The notes under the pieces are model-generated. The model saw only the letters and a list, made by a program, of their open reading frames with translations. It made no database searches and had not been told where the DNA came from. Position numbers and translations under genes: made by a program. Source: Ampullaceana balthica (lineage: Eukaryota; Mollusca; Gastropoda; Lymnaeidae). From it: a DNA stretch of 64,000 bases. The stretch's first letter is position 1. Every line of letters begins with the position of its first letter. Positions 1 to 11,462 of the stretch are shown here, piece after piece. The stretch is from the NCBI GenBank assembly GCA_944989445.1, contig CALYLW010000011.1:897501-961500 (forward strand). The letters run 5' to 3'.

Positions 1-122
1 CTATTCTGCTAACAGAGCTTCTTGTAGAGTTATACATGGCAACTAGTTGACCGAGTGACTCAGACGAATCGTTTACGAAAGAATAGTCCCCTCCTAGAGA
101 ATTGTTCGTTATAATTATTATT

Positions 123-218
123 ATGAGTTGTCTATGAATGTTAGACTCATTAGTATGAGTTGTCTATGAATGTTAGACTCATTAGTATGAGTTGTCTAGG
201 AATGTTAGACGCATTAGT
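123..218. repeat. 32-bp tandem repeat, 3 copies
   Basis: A 32-bp unit beginning ATGAGTTGTCTATGAATGTT is repeated three times. The third copy carries two substitutions. The unit has no coding meaning and lies in AT-rich intergenic sequence. Confidence 0.9.
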
Positions 219-694
219 ACATGCCTGGGAATAGTCCTCTCCAGAGGACTGTAAGAATTATTAGTAAGAGCAGCCACTACCCGCCATACTGGGTCTATAA
301 CTGATGAAACACTAGGAGTTGCCATGAATTACCTTTTCCCACGCATGGAAGACATATAATAGGGTTAATCCAGAACAAAAATGTATTAAAATGTTCGACT
401 TTATTTACTTAACAGCACGGCCTGCACTGCAAATGTTATAAACTAAATACGTCACAATGTTAAAAGAACTTTAAAAAATAACTATGGACGTAAAAGTTCA
501 GTTTACACCGTTTTGTTTTAAACGCTTTTATAAACTCACATCAGGTTGGATGAATTGGGAGTTTAAAAATCATTGCTGTAATGCTGTCGTTTATAGATTC
601 CTGTGGGTCACCACGACATTCTACCAAAAAAAAACCCTCTATAATGTTTCAGGATTTAGCATTAGTTATTGTTTGTTGTTTATGTATTCAATGA
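219..694. other. AT-rich stretch, nothing recognised
   Basis: No recognisable gene, RNA or repeat. A 96-codon open frame beginning at 484 has low-complexity composition, no splice signals and runs into a G-tract, so I do not count it as a gene. Confidence 0.5.
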
Positions 695-1475
695 ATTGGT
701 GTAGCGAGGGGGGGGGGAGGGGACAAATGCCTCGGGTGGAACTTTGTCAGGGGCCACAAATGCCTAGTCGTTAATTAGTTTCTAACAATGCAAATTTTGT
801 AAGAAAGTGGAGCTTTTTATCGAAATAAAAGAAAAGACAAATTATACATTAATAAAAGAAAGAAAGAAACTATCCAAAAGCATGTGAGTGTTTCAACTGC
901 CAAAACTTCAAACTCCTGATTGGATATTAATTATTCTGATACATATGTTACTGTACTGAAAAACCAGAGGCTTAAGCAGTATGAGAACGTGACATAGGTG
1001 TTGTGGAAACTTAATTGATTCTTAAAATTTGACCGGCGCTCCTGTTGAAAAAGCAAAACTTACTGTACTCTTATCAATTTGAAACATGAGCTAATCGAAG
1101 GTTCCGAGCGGCACATTGTTTTTTTTTGTGTTTGTTTGTTAGTTGTTGTTGTTTTTTTGTTGTTGTTTTTTTTTGGGGGGGGGGCGGGGGGTGGCGGCTA
1201 ATTATTCGTTGTTTATTGGCCTCTACAAATAAATTGCGTTAAAATAGCGTTTAATAAAATAAAATAAAATCAAGATAAAAAAGTAAAAGAAATAAAGAAA
1301 CTATATTAAATAAAATACGTGAACTTTTCTAATGCCAAAACTTCAAACTCCATTATTAATCTAAAGTATTCAGATACTAATGCTACTGAGCTGAAAAACA
1401 TAGGGGCTGAAGTAGTGTATGAACATGACAATAATGTGCTGGTACATAGAATTGATTCAAGTTTGATTTTAACGT
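695..1475. repeat. Diverged direct duplication, about 430 bp apart
   Basis: Two diverged copies of the same sequence stand in tandem. Each has a long G-tract, then a segment containing GCCAAAACTTCAAACTCC (about 898 and 1334), then related sequence with CTGAAAAACC/CTGAAAAACA and an ATTGATT motif. The copies run roughly 700-1040 and 1170-1470. It could be part of a transposable element relic, since a hAT fragment follows directly. Confidence 0.6.
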
Positions 1476-1747
1476 AAGTAAACTACCGGGGGAAAATTGC
1501 GTACTTACATGATTTATTCTTCCAAAGCATCATTATTTTGATTTTAATGTCATTTTTTATGGCATAAACAAAAATTATGAACAAAATTGCTTATCTAATG
1601 GAATTAAAACTTGGCACACATAAAGGCAAACGTTTTTTCGCCATTGGAAAGAATCAGAAATCGGATAAAAAAGAATAGACTAATAATAAAGAACAAAAAG
1701 ATGTTGTAAAAGAAAAGAAAACAAGGTGGCAAAAAGTTCTTGTTAGA

Positions 1748-1987
1748 ATGTTTGACATTATCAAATCCTGGTCAAATCCTGGCAAAATTGAATGTGGCTT
1801 TTGCGGTCACAGAGAGGACAATACCGTTGCAAATATTATGAAACCGATACATTTGCTTGCAAAGTATGATCCAGCACTCCAAAAACATCGTCGTTTTTTT
1901 AACAGTTTGCGAAAAATCCTCTTTCTGCGGGAACAAGATACCAAGCAATGTTCCATTGTATTCTATAGATTTAACTATTTACCATAA
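1748..1987 (+). pseudogene. hAT transposase relic (DUF4371/TTF-type)
   Basis: A 79-codon open stretch contains GHREDNT followed by ANIMKPIHLLAKYDPALQKH. This matches the usual 'RGHRED...NFLELLNLLAKYDP.LQKH' block near the start of the DUF4371 region of TTF-type hAT transposases, including the ZMYM1-like domesticated forms. Upstream and downstream frames are broken, and no terminal inverted repeats were found, so element limits are unknown. The family assignment rests on this one conserved block. The stretch is non-functional. Confidence 0.6.
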
Positions 1988-3283
1988 GTCTAGTTCAGTG
2001 ATATGTAAAGATTGAAAATAAAAAAAGTCGACTTTGTAGAATCTGTTAAAGATTTCATTGAAGCAAAAGTGAATCTGTTTACATTTCTGAAATGATTTTA
2101 AATAAATGATGATCTTAAATAATGGACTGCGTTGATATTTTTTCATGACAGGAGTTCAAGAAGGACAAAAACAAACAAACAAATCTCAGTGTCAAACAGT
2201 TCATAAAAGCTAATTTGTTTACATGATAATCCAACTGAAACAAACTCTCTAACTATTTTAGTACTCTAGAACGTCGTCATGCATTCTTTTCCATGTCCAT
2301 CCACCGCTTGGAATATCTAATTGCTTCTACAAGCAAGACATTAAACAGATTTGATGATACAAAATAGTGAATATACCATGGAGCCATTTTGAGTTTATTT
2401 TGAAAGCTATAGAAGAACTGATAGAAGCAGACAAAAAGCTCAACACACGAACAGACGCAGGAACTTAGCTAGTCACAATGAAATATTTTTATTTTCTAAT
2501 TTATGTCAAAGATTTACAAACGTATAGTGCTCAAACAAATCCTTAGCAGGGGCTACTCACAGAGAAACTAATGGAATGCTTAAAGGCTCTTTTGACATTT
2601 GATAAAATTTTATTTGGAGACTTATCCTTTTAATCTAATCTCCCTGTCCAAGAAGGAGAGAGCAAATTTTTGGTGATCGAAGCAAATATGTATCCATGCT
2701 ATGTACAAAAACAGTCGAGAAGCAAGTTTTATTCTATATAAGATGAGATTACTCTAGAAATTCCTGTGAGGTTTTGGCACTTATGTATAATTTAGAAAAC
2801 AATTATAATGTTCATTCAACAGCTTATCTACTGGATTTAGAAAATTTGCCTTCAAATTAGAGTATTCAAAATAGCTCACGTGACTTTGTCAAGCAAGAGA
2901 TATTTTAACACTACGGGTTAAAAAACAGAATTAATGAATTCAAGACCAGTTGATTTATTCAAGTCTATTACGATATTGAGGCTTGAAGATACCCTGCCAA
3001 AAATAATATCATAAATTCAAACATTGCTTACAACTGTAATGATAGATGTTCAAACAGCTTCTCTAGACTTAAGTTAATGAAATATTAATTACAATCCAGA
3101 ACGAATACACCAAGATTGTCTAATCTATAGCCATATTGGCTATTGAGCATTGTTTGGCTAAAAAAAACATTGATAATTGAAAGAGTGTGCCATGAGGGGG
3201 GAAATGAAGCTTTTTATTTTATTTCTAACAACATAATGTATAGAGTCCTTATTATTACTTTCTAATAAAAACTACCATATAGT
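1988..3283. other. AT-rich stretch, probable decayed transposon sequence
   Basis: No intact frame, splice-flanked exon or tandem repeat. It lies between a hAT fragment and a LINE fragment and may hold the eroded remainder of the hAT element, but I could not recognise further transposase blocks. Confidence 0.4.
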
Positions 3284-3660
3284 GAATCCTGCCTTGCTAT
3301 ATGGAGCAGAAACATGGCGAACAACTGCAGCCTGTTAAAAAAAAGCTTCAAACATTTATTAGCACATGTCTCCGAATAATTCTCCGAATCCGCTGGCACA
3401 CTGTCATCACCAACGAGGACCTCTGGCAACGCACACAACAAGAGCCAGTGGAAGAGTTAATATGCCAGCGCATATGGAGATGGATTGGCCACACCTTGAA
3501 AGCCTAAATCCTGCATTGCGAAACAAGCCCTCACTGGGAACCCCCAAGGCAAGGGAAAAAGAGGTCGACCCAAAATGACCTGGAGAAGAGAACTGGGGGC
3601 AGACGCCCAAAAGTGAGTGGGCACAGCTGGGGACAGTTAGAGAGATTGGCCCTATACCGG
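3284..3660 (+). pseudogene. Non-LTR retrotransposon tail (RTE-like reverse transcriptase C-terminus)
   Basis: Translation across two frames reads as the C-terminal part of an RTE/CR1-like endonuclease-reverse transcriptase. Visible blocks are 'LLYGAETWR', 'LQTFISTCLRIILRIRW', 'TNEDLWQRTQQEPVEE' and 'WRWIGHTL', then the basic 'GKRKRGRP' type motif and 'TWRRELGADAQK'. At least one frameshift or stop separates the blocks, and everything 5' of the RT C-terminus is missing, as expected for a 5'-truncated copy. No clear target-site duplication or 3' tail was seen. It is dead. Confidence 0.75.
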
Positions 3661-3759
3661 CCACTTTCCATTTGATTGACGAAATTGGGATGGTGAAAAG
3701 GAACTTGAATTAAGATACGAGCTCAATGAAGAGGTTCAGTTGTGATTCATTCTAAGGAG

Positions 3760-4445
3760 AGAAAATGTTTAATGTGATACATCCGACGGGGAACAAATGT
3801 TTCATGTGATACATCGGACGGAGAGCAAAAGTTTCATGTGATACATCCGACGGAGAGCAAATGTTTCATGTGATACATCCGACGGAGAGCAAATGTTTCA
3901 TGTGATACATCCGACGGATAGTAAATGTTTCATGTGATACATCCGACGGAGAGCAAATGTTTCATGTGATACATCGGACGGAGAGCAAATGTTTCATATG
4001 ATACATCAGACGGAGAGCAAATGTTTCATGTGATACATCCGACGGAGAGCAAATGTTTCATGTGATACATCAGACAGAGAGCAAATGTTTCATGTGATAC
4101 ATCCGATGGGGGGCAAATGTTTCATGTGATACATTCGACAAGGAGCAAATGTTTCATGTGATACATCCGACGGAGAGCAAATGTTTCATGTGATACATCC
4201 AACGGGGAGCAAATGTTTCATGTGATAAATTCGACGGGGAGCAAATGTTTCATGTGATACATCCGACGGAGAGCAAATGTTTCATGTGATACATCCGACG
4301 GAGAGCAATGTTTCATGTGATACATCCGACGGAGAGCAATGTTTCATGTGATACATCCAACGGGGAGAAAATATTTCATGTGATACATCCGACGGGGAGC
4401 AAATGTTTCATTCGATACATCCGACGGGGAGCAAATTTTTAATGT
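3760..4445. repeat. 32-bp minisatellite, about 21 copies
   Basis: The unit contains TTTCATGTGATACATCCGAC followed by GGAGAGCAAATG and is repeated about 21 times with scattered substitutions and single-base deletions. The deletions near 4307 and 4340 shift the phase, so no frame stays open. Confidence 0.95.
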
Positions 4446-5215
4446 GAAGGATCGCATGGGGCCCGCAAGGTGAGACGGAGCGGTCAACCTTTTTTATCAC
4501 ACAACGGGTTTGATCTCTTCACTTAATAAGTCCAGATCTACTCATGCGTGAGTTTATTCGCACACATATTTTGTTATTTACTAATGGAAAGTGAAACAGG
4601 GTGAAAATATTTTGAAAATTTACTCGTCAACAAGAAAATGTCTTGATTATTTTGCTATATAAAAGTTGCTCACAAGGGGCACCTTGCTCTCTAAGTTATG
4701 ACACGTTCCCAACATTTGTGACAAGTCCAAGTCAGTAACAACAACAACCCGACAACTCGAGGCTCCAGGTAGATTCTTGAATTCTTTCTTCTGACGTCGT
4801 GACACTGAGTGGGTCGGTAAAACATATGATATCTGGTATTTCATCAGCATTATGATAGAAAAATGGATCGCCTACAAGGAAAGAGGTTATCTGGTGCAAA
4901 ATCCGTAGATAAAAAAAAGATTTCAGATAATATTTTTTCCCCCCAAGCATTTTATAAGTTTAAGACATTTAAAGAAATTAAATGACATTTTCAAATAAAG
5001 AAGTTGATTAAGGTATTTCAAAGAAATAATAACGCAGAACTTAAACAATAAGTGTTCTTAGAATGAAAAGATCGCGAGATTCTCAGAAATTGTTTTTCGC
5101 TTTAAAGTTTTTAATCTCCAATTATACACCAAAGTTGCCACCCCTCCTCAATTGTTATGTACATATATGAGATCACATGACTGGAAATCTGGAAATGATT
5201 TGCTAATAACCTGAA
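4446..5215. other. Intergenic, nothing recognised
   Basis: Short open frames on the minus strand (4647-4950) overlap each other and show no family motif, signal peptide or convincing splice sites. Confidence 0.5.
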
Positions 5216-5285
5216 TTTGTGCAGGTATACCTTTAAACACATACATTTGTGCAGGTTTACCTTTAAACACATACATTTGCGCAAG
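5216..5285. repeat. 30-bp tandem duplication
   Basis: A unit with TTTGTGCAGG, TTTACC and TTTAAACACATACA occurs twice in tandem with one or two changes. Confidence 0.75.
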
Positions 5286-5944
5286 GAATATTGGGCGATA
5301 AACGTGGGAGGAGGCGGTGTAAAATTTTGATCCATCCCCGAAATATTTTCATTTATATACCAGAACGTCTCACTCACCCACAAACATGTAATGAATATAA
5401 AAATAAACAATGGATTTACATTTTGCACATTTTTTAATTATTATTTTTTTTTGCCAATGAGGTATTGTTAACGTTGGCCAAGTTATAAACTCGAAAGTGA
5501 TTGGCGGTTGGTCAAGCCCAGAAAAAAACTTTTTTTTTAAATGTTACTACATTTATTAAAATCTTACAATGAATTTCGATGTGTCAGAAATGGAACCACG
5601 AGAACCATGTTCAGGTTAATTGGATGCAGGCTTGGAAAAAGCTGCCCTAGAGCTTTTATTGTGCTTCTCTCCCTTGTCTGAGAGCAAACGATATGCCAAT
5701 AAAAGTGAAAATTTTAAAGGGAAATTAAAGACAGGAGCTGGGGCAGATGTGAAGTGACATGCTAAGAGCTTGTACACTGGAAGCACACACACGCAGAGCT
5801 ACCTCTACTGAAAGAACAGCATGTAGGCAGCCATTAACGGCAATATTTCGTGCTAGTTGAGTCGGTAGCTCGCCAAGTACAGGTAATAAATAGAAGGCAG
5901 TGAATACTCTTTCATCGCTCGCAGCGCCACTCTATCACACATTA
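5286..5944. other. Intergenic, nothing recognised
   Basis: No gene, transposon end or repeat seen. The region is moderately AT-rich. Confidence 0.5.
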
Positions 5945-6525
5945 ACAGGCAATGGTTCTAATCGGTGGTTGTTTATAAACGGTAGTTGTTTACCCACTGG
6001 TGGTTGTACATTCATCAATGGTTATTAACACACCAGTGGTTGTTTTTAAACTGGTGGTGTTTTTATACCGGTGGTTGTTTATAAACGGTAGTTGTTTACC
6101 GACTGGTGGTTGTACATTCATCAATGGTTATTAACACACCAGTGGTTGTTTATAAACGGTAGTTGTTTACCCACTGGTGGTTGTACATGGATCAATGGTT
6201 ATTAACAGACCAGTGGTTGTTTTTAAACTGGTGGTGTTTTTATACCGGTGGTTGTTTATAAACGGTAGTTGTTTACCGACTGGTGGTTGTACATTCATCA
6301 ATGGTTATTAACACACCAGTGGTTGTTTTTAAACTGGTGGTGTTTTTATACCGGTGGTTGTTTATAAACGGTAGTTGTTTACCGACTGGTGGTTGTACAT
6401 GGATCAATGGTTATTAACACACCAGTGTTTGTTTTTAAACTGGTGGTGTTTTTATACCGGTGGTTGTTTATGTACCGGTGGTACTTTACACACCAGTGGT
6501 TGTTTGTATACCGGGGGCTGTTACT
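5945..6525. repeat. Complex minisatellite with higher-order unit of about 106 bp
   Basis: Short related blocks (GGTGGTTGTTTATAAACGG, ACTGGTGGTTGTACATTCAT, CAATGGTTATTAACACACCA, GTGGTTGTTTTTAAACTGG) alternate. The compound repeats at spacings of about 104-106 bp, with one shortened copy of about 72 bp. Confidence 0.9.
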
Positions 6526-7201
6526 GTATTCTGTATAAAAATTACGCTCAAAAATTTGCTCGCTGCCAGCCCTCATCCGCTCCCATCAGCTGAGCCCCAC
6601 AGTTACGCGACAGCCGGACATTAAATTCAACACTGAATAATATAGCACGTCGCAGGCCTTGACATAATTACTCCAATAGATGTCATTTTTAAATCGTGTC
6701 GGAAAAAAAAGCAGGCAATCAAAGTCTTACATTAATGTCGAGGCAAAATTGCGCACAGTGGGTATTATAGGTTACTGCACCAAATGAGTTTTGGTTAACG
6801 CTATTCCTGAAGTAGAAAGTTGCTTGAATCATTTTGTCATTTTTGAATGTCTCGGAAGCTTTTCAATGGCGCGGTAACAAGACAATTCTGTCAAACTAGA
6901 TCACGTGGGTTATTGGCGGGATGAGGGGAGGTAATGTGGCAAACGTCGGGTCGTGGGAAGTGGTGCATGTATTGTAGGAATTAGCAGATTGCGGAGATTT
7001 GGAACTGGTAAATCTGATTTCATATCATTCAAGGATCCATTGACGAAACTGAAAGGCAGATTTCTGTGGCCAGTACATTTAATGAAGGCAAACTGATGAG
7101 CCGGACATAGCACCCATGGACAGGACTCAGACATTCAAGCCTCGTTAAATGAACGTGTTCTATTATGTAAACACTTCTTGTCACCACACCGTTTGACTGC
7201 A
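6526..7201. other. Intergenic, nothing recognised
   Basis: No supported gene. A minus-strand open frame (6910-7134) has mixed composition but no recognised motif or splice context. Confidence 0.5.
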
Positions 7202-7408
7202 TAAGGGGCCGTCCATAAATGACGTCACGCACCTAGGGGGGAGGGGGGTCACACTTTTGTGACGATGCGTGTCGAGGGGGAGGGAGGGGGGTTGAAGAAA
7301 TGTGACGTAACATCAAAAGGGTAACTTTAAATAAAACTTCCACTGAAATATTTGGTCGCTTACAATTTATTTAATGACTTTTTTTTTCTTTTTCTTTTTT
7401 TATAAAAT

Positions 7409-7515
7409 CAGTGCTTCTCAATGTGCCGGTCGGTAGGCCATCAGACGCTGGTTGGCGTAAGCTATCAAGACATGAAAATTAAATCTAATTATAATCCTTA
7501 AGTTTGAGAATCCAC
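7409..7515. mobile_element. hAT-type MITE, degraded
   Basis: It begins CAGTGCTTCTCAATGTG and ends AAGTTTGAGAATCCAC, a decayed version of the termini of the MITEs at 7945-8132 and 63669-63918. Its interior (TATCAAGA...TAATTATAATCC) matches the latter. No clear target duplication. Confidence 0.6.
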
Positions 7516-7944
7516 AAGATAACGTATGAAATTGTTACACTGCGTCGTTTGATGTTGACATCAAAGCATTTGTGATGTAACCGCAGCTCCGTTTGGTTCT
7601 CTCATGGACTTTTTCCCCCGTTACCCCAAAATATACAAGTTTATGTGTGCGTTACCCCCCCCCCAACCCCCAGACTCTAGGTCCTGCTCACATGACTCGG
7701 GGATTTGGGGGAGCGTCGTTAGCGAAAATGCTACTGGTGAGTTTTACAAGCATGACAAGTGTCTAAAAATGATCTGAATAGGATTATGTGTAGATATTTT
7801 AAGTCAAAACGACACGGAATATCCTTTTTCTTTAAAAGGGGAGGGGGGGGAATCTATTTGATAGAATTAAAAACGTTTTAAGTTTGATATAATTGTTCGA
7901 TTGGTTTTTGGTCAAACGCCCCTGGCCATTCTAGTCTTCTAGAT

Positions 7945-8132
7945 CAGTGCTTCTCAAAGTGGTGGTCCGCGGAACGGTGCCGGTCCGTGGGCCATCCGCT
8001 GCCGGTCCGCAGATGTTCTTCAAAAAAGGACAGAAAAAATTGTCAGTGCAGGGCAAAATAGTGCACCGGTCTCTGGTGCAATGGCAAAAAATTCCTGCCG
8101 GTCCGCCATACTAAAAAGTTTGAGAAGCACTG
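7945..8132. mobile_element. hAT-type MITE with 8-bp target duplication
   Basis: The 188-bp element begins CAGTGCTTCTCAAAGTGG and ends AAAGTTTGAGAAGCACTG. It is flanked on both sides by the exact 8-bp duplication TTCTAGAT (7937-7944 and 8133-8140), the hallmark length for hAT elements. The interior has repeated CCGGTCCG motifs and no coding capacity. It is inserted in the larger Harbinger-like element. Confidence 0.95.
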
Positions 8133-9107
8133 TTCTAGATATAATGGTAAATGAGCCCATTTAAAATTAGTCAAGTATTCATTAACTTTATTGAATGCAT
8201 CAAATTCTTGACATCGCAATTCGAGAGGAGCACAAAACAACTTTTCTTCTTAGCTCAGTTTTTAAGGCATTAATTTTAAATATCACAGAAAGGATACGTG
8301 ATACAGACAAGTCATGTGGATTAAGATTATTGTCACTCGTGTCAATATAAATGAAAGTAGGGTAGATTTAGGTGTCTTCGTATAGTACGTAGGTAAGAAA
8401 TCTACATAATTGTCAATTATTTTTTATAAAATGCATTTTCTGGAAGGAACCGGTTCAATAATGGGCATATGTTCCAAGCGTACACGTATACATGACGTAT
8501 TTTAATATATCTAGTGGATTGTAGTGGATTTTATATGTCCCAAATGAGTCTGCATTACCCCCAAGAATTTCCTTTTTGACCCCAGATGAGGTTATTTACC
8601 TCTGTTCGCCGACCTCTTTCTTACGGGATGCCCGTCAGTCAATTGAGGGATTTTAAAAAAATACATTTTAAAAATGTTATTTCTAAATTTAAAATAAAAT
8701 TTCTTAAACAAAGACGTTAACCGTGATGATTAATAGTCAATGTTTAATTTGTATGCATTAAAATAAATATAATCTAAGGATGTTAACACAGGTCGTTTTC
8801 TGAAGGCCGGTTAAACGTTTTTTAAAAATGATTCACGCGGGTTACGATATTACAATGTAGATCTTCACTAAATAAATAATAAATACTTAAATGAGGATAA
8901 AAGTTATTTGAAACATACTTATTTTCAAATAGAAAATAAAGTGTGTTTTTTGTTGTTGTTGTTTGTTGTTTTTTTTTGTGGTCAAAGATTTGTGACGTAT
9001 TTTTGGAGGGGGGGTCTAAGTTTTTGTGACGACGCGTTACGAGGGGGGGTTGAGGGGGTAAAAAATCGGCAAAAATCGCGTGACGTTATTTATGGACAAA
9101 TTTTTTG

Positions 9108-9529
9108 TTAAATTTATAATATTTTTCAATCAATAATTTATAATTATTATTTACTTAAATTATAAGTTTATTTTATTACTTTTTAAAATTCTGTTCGGGA
9201 ACATTTTCCTGACACATACTTCTGATTTTTTGTAAGAGAAATCATGATCAAAAATATTGATTGATTCGTGTCTTTCTCCAAGTAAAACACAATCTTATTA
9301 TTCATTGTATACCATAATCCTTCAATAGTCGAATACGGCATATGTGAAACAAAAACTTAAAGAATTCATTAAATGTATTTTCATTTGTACAAAGAGACCA
9401 ACACAAATCATGTTGAAAAATTACGATATTCGCTTTTCAAAATTGACTAAGGATTTTCCTATAACCAATGTCAATAATATTAATACAAGTAATGTAATAA
9501 CAGCAAAGATATATTCAATGTAACGATCT
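9108..9529. other. AT-rich intergenic, nothing recognised
   Basis: No gene, transposon terminus or repeat was recognised before the 24-bp array starts. Confidence 0.5.
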
Positions 9530-10430
9530 AAGATATATTCAGTGGATTGGTCTAAGATATATTCAGTGGATGGGTCTAAGATATATTTAGTGGATTGGTC
9601 TAAGATATATTCAGTGGATTGGTATAAGATATATTCAGTGGATTGGTCTAAGATATATTCAGTAGATTGGTCTAAGTCTAAGATATATTCAGTAGATTGG
9701 TCTAAGATATATTCAGTAGATTGGTCTAAGATATATTCAGTAGATTGGTCTAAGATATATTCAGTAGATTGGTAATTGGTCTAAGATATATTCAGTAGAT
9801 TGGTCTAAGATATATTCAGTAGATTGGTCTAAGATATATTCAGTAGATTGGTCTAAGATATATTCAGTAGATTGGTAATTGGTCTAAGATATATTCAGTA
9901 GATTGGTCTAAGTCTAAGATATATTCAGTAGATTGGTAATTGGTCTAAGATATATTCAGTAGATTGGTCTAAGATATATTCAGTAGATTGGTCTAAGATA
10001 TATTCAGTAGATTGGTCTAAGATATATTCAGTAGATTGGTAATTGGTCTAAGATATATTCAGTAGATTGGTCTAAGATATATTCAGTAGATTGGTAATTG
10101 GTCTAAGATATATTCAGTAGATTGGTCTAAGATATATTCAGTAGATTGGTCTAAGATATATTCAGTAGATTGGTCTAAGATATATTCAGTAGATTGGTAA
10201 TTGGTCTAAGATATATTCAGTAGATTGGTCTAAGATATATTCAGTAGATTGGTCTAAGATATATTCAGTAGATTGGTAATTGGTCTAAGATATATTCAGT
10301 AGATTGGTCTAAGATATATTCAGTAGATTGGTCTAAGATATATTCAGTAGATTGGTCTAAGATATATTCAGTAGATTGGTCTAAGATATATTCAGTAGAT
10401 TGGTCTAAGATATATTCAGTAGATTGGTCA
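9530..10430. repeat. 24-bp minisatellite, about 36 copies
   Basis: The unit contains TCTAAGATATATTCAGTAGA then TTGG. Early copies carry GTGGATTGG and later ones GTAGATTGG. A 7-bp insertion (TAATTGG) recurs between units at irregular spacing, and TCTAAG is duplicated in two places. Diverged units follow to about 10480. Because 24 is a multiple of three, an 8-residue peptide repeat appears on the plus strand. It is not a gene. Confidence 0.95.
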
Positions 10431-10656
10431 TTGGTCTAAGTTATATACCGTGGTAGGGTCTAAGTTATATACCGTGATTACAGCTGGTGTCCTATTGTGA
10501 TCTAAGATACCGAAGGGTAAAGAATATCTGACGTGGAAACATACATTGAATATATCTTCATTAGGATTTACGCTGCCATTGTCTTACTTTCAATGGCAAA
10601 CCAATAACAATATGAAATCATCTATTAGGGATATTAGAGACTTGTATGTCCAATAA

Positions 10657-11103
10657 GGGGCCGTCCATAAATGACGTCACGCGATTTTGGCTGATTATTA
10701 CCCCCCGCCCCCTTTTTCCTGCTCGTCACACTTCGTCACAAAAATTTAGCCCCCCCCCCTTTTTTTCCCCCAATATGACGTTACGAAGCTCTGAAACCCC
10801 CCTCCCCTAAAAGCCATATTTTCTCATTGAAAATTAGCATGTTGCAAATTACTTTTTTGTCATTTAAGTTTGTATTTAGTGTCAGTCTGCATTCTAATAT
10901 CGTAACACATTGTGACACGATTGAAAACTTCATTAAATAAATTGAAAAAAAAATCAAATATTTAAGTGGAACTTTTATTTAAAGTAGAGCGTTTTGATGT
11001 GACGTCACATTTGTTAAAGTCCCCCCCCTTGTCACACATCGTCACAAATGCGTGACCCCCCCCCTCCCTTCTAGGCGCGTGACGTCATTTATGGACGGCC
11101 CCC
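10657..11103. mobile_element. PIF/Harbinger-like MITE, 447 bp
   Basis: Terminal inverted repeats of about 27 bp begin GGGGCCGTCCATAAATGACG and are nearly perfect at both ends. TAA flanks both sides (10654-10656 and 11104-11106). Inside are repeated TCACA/TGACGT motifs and long C-tracts, with no transposase. This is the best-preserved copy of the family in the window; the related copies are at 7205 and 33715. The superfamily is inferred from the 3-bp TWA-type site. Confidence 0.85.
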
Positions 11104-11338
11104 TAAGCTAATATCGAATTGATTTTATAAAAATTGTGTAAGCCAAAAATTGTAAAAGGTATGATGTCATTAAACAGTGTAAGTATAAAAGTATATCTCG
11201 TTGAACCAGGGGTCAACAGTGTTTTTTCAGACGTACTTCTAACATCTTCAGACTACACAAGTAACGGCGTTCAGCCCAGCGATAACAACAAAACATGATC
11301 CACCAAATTGTAATAAAAAAAAACTCTGCCAGGCCTAC

Positions 11339-11462
11339 CTGTACTTCTGTGACGAGGTCCTGACCTACTAACACGACCAGTTCCCACGTCGGTCGTCACA
11401 CTGTGACCGATGCCCCCCGCGATCACCACCAACAATAGTATCAAATAAGTGGGAGTGGTCAT
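11339..11462 (-). CDS. Candidate first coding exon with signal peptide
   Basis: On the minus strand an ATG at 11462 opens 41 codons starting MTTPTYLILLLVVIAGGIG. This looks like a signal peptide: a short n-region, an h-region of Leu/Val/Ile and small residues at the end. About twenty polar, Arg/Ser/Thr-rich residues follow. The exon ends ACAG|GTAGGC, a plausible phase-1 splice donor. The frame also extends upstream of this ATG to about 11510. No downstream exon was found nearby on the minus strand. The surrounding 600 bp is richer in GC than the window average. The mature protein cannot be identified. Confidence 0.3.

Larger units (their letters stand above)
7205..9107. mobile_element. PIF/Harbinger-like element, about 1.9 kb, degraded right end
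   Basis: The left end GGGGCCGTCCATAAATGACG is preceded by TAA. The right end near 9078-9097 (CGCGTGACGTTATTTATGGAC) is the inverse of the same terminus but has lost its last bases. Subterminal TGTGACG/GTCACA motifs are shared with the 447-bp copy at 10657-11103. The TAA target site and GGG-type termini suggest PIF/Harbinger, which is an inference because no transposase is visible inside. It contains two hAT MITE insertions. Confidence 0.6.

Noticed and set aside
484..774. A 96-codon plus-strand open frame
   Set aside because: It runs into a G-tract, has no recognised motif and overlaps a diverged duplicated block.
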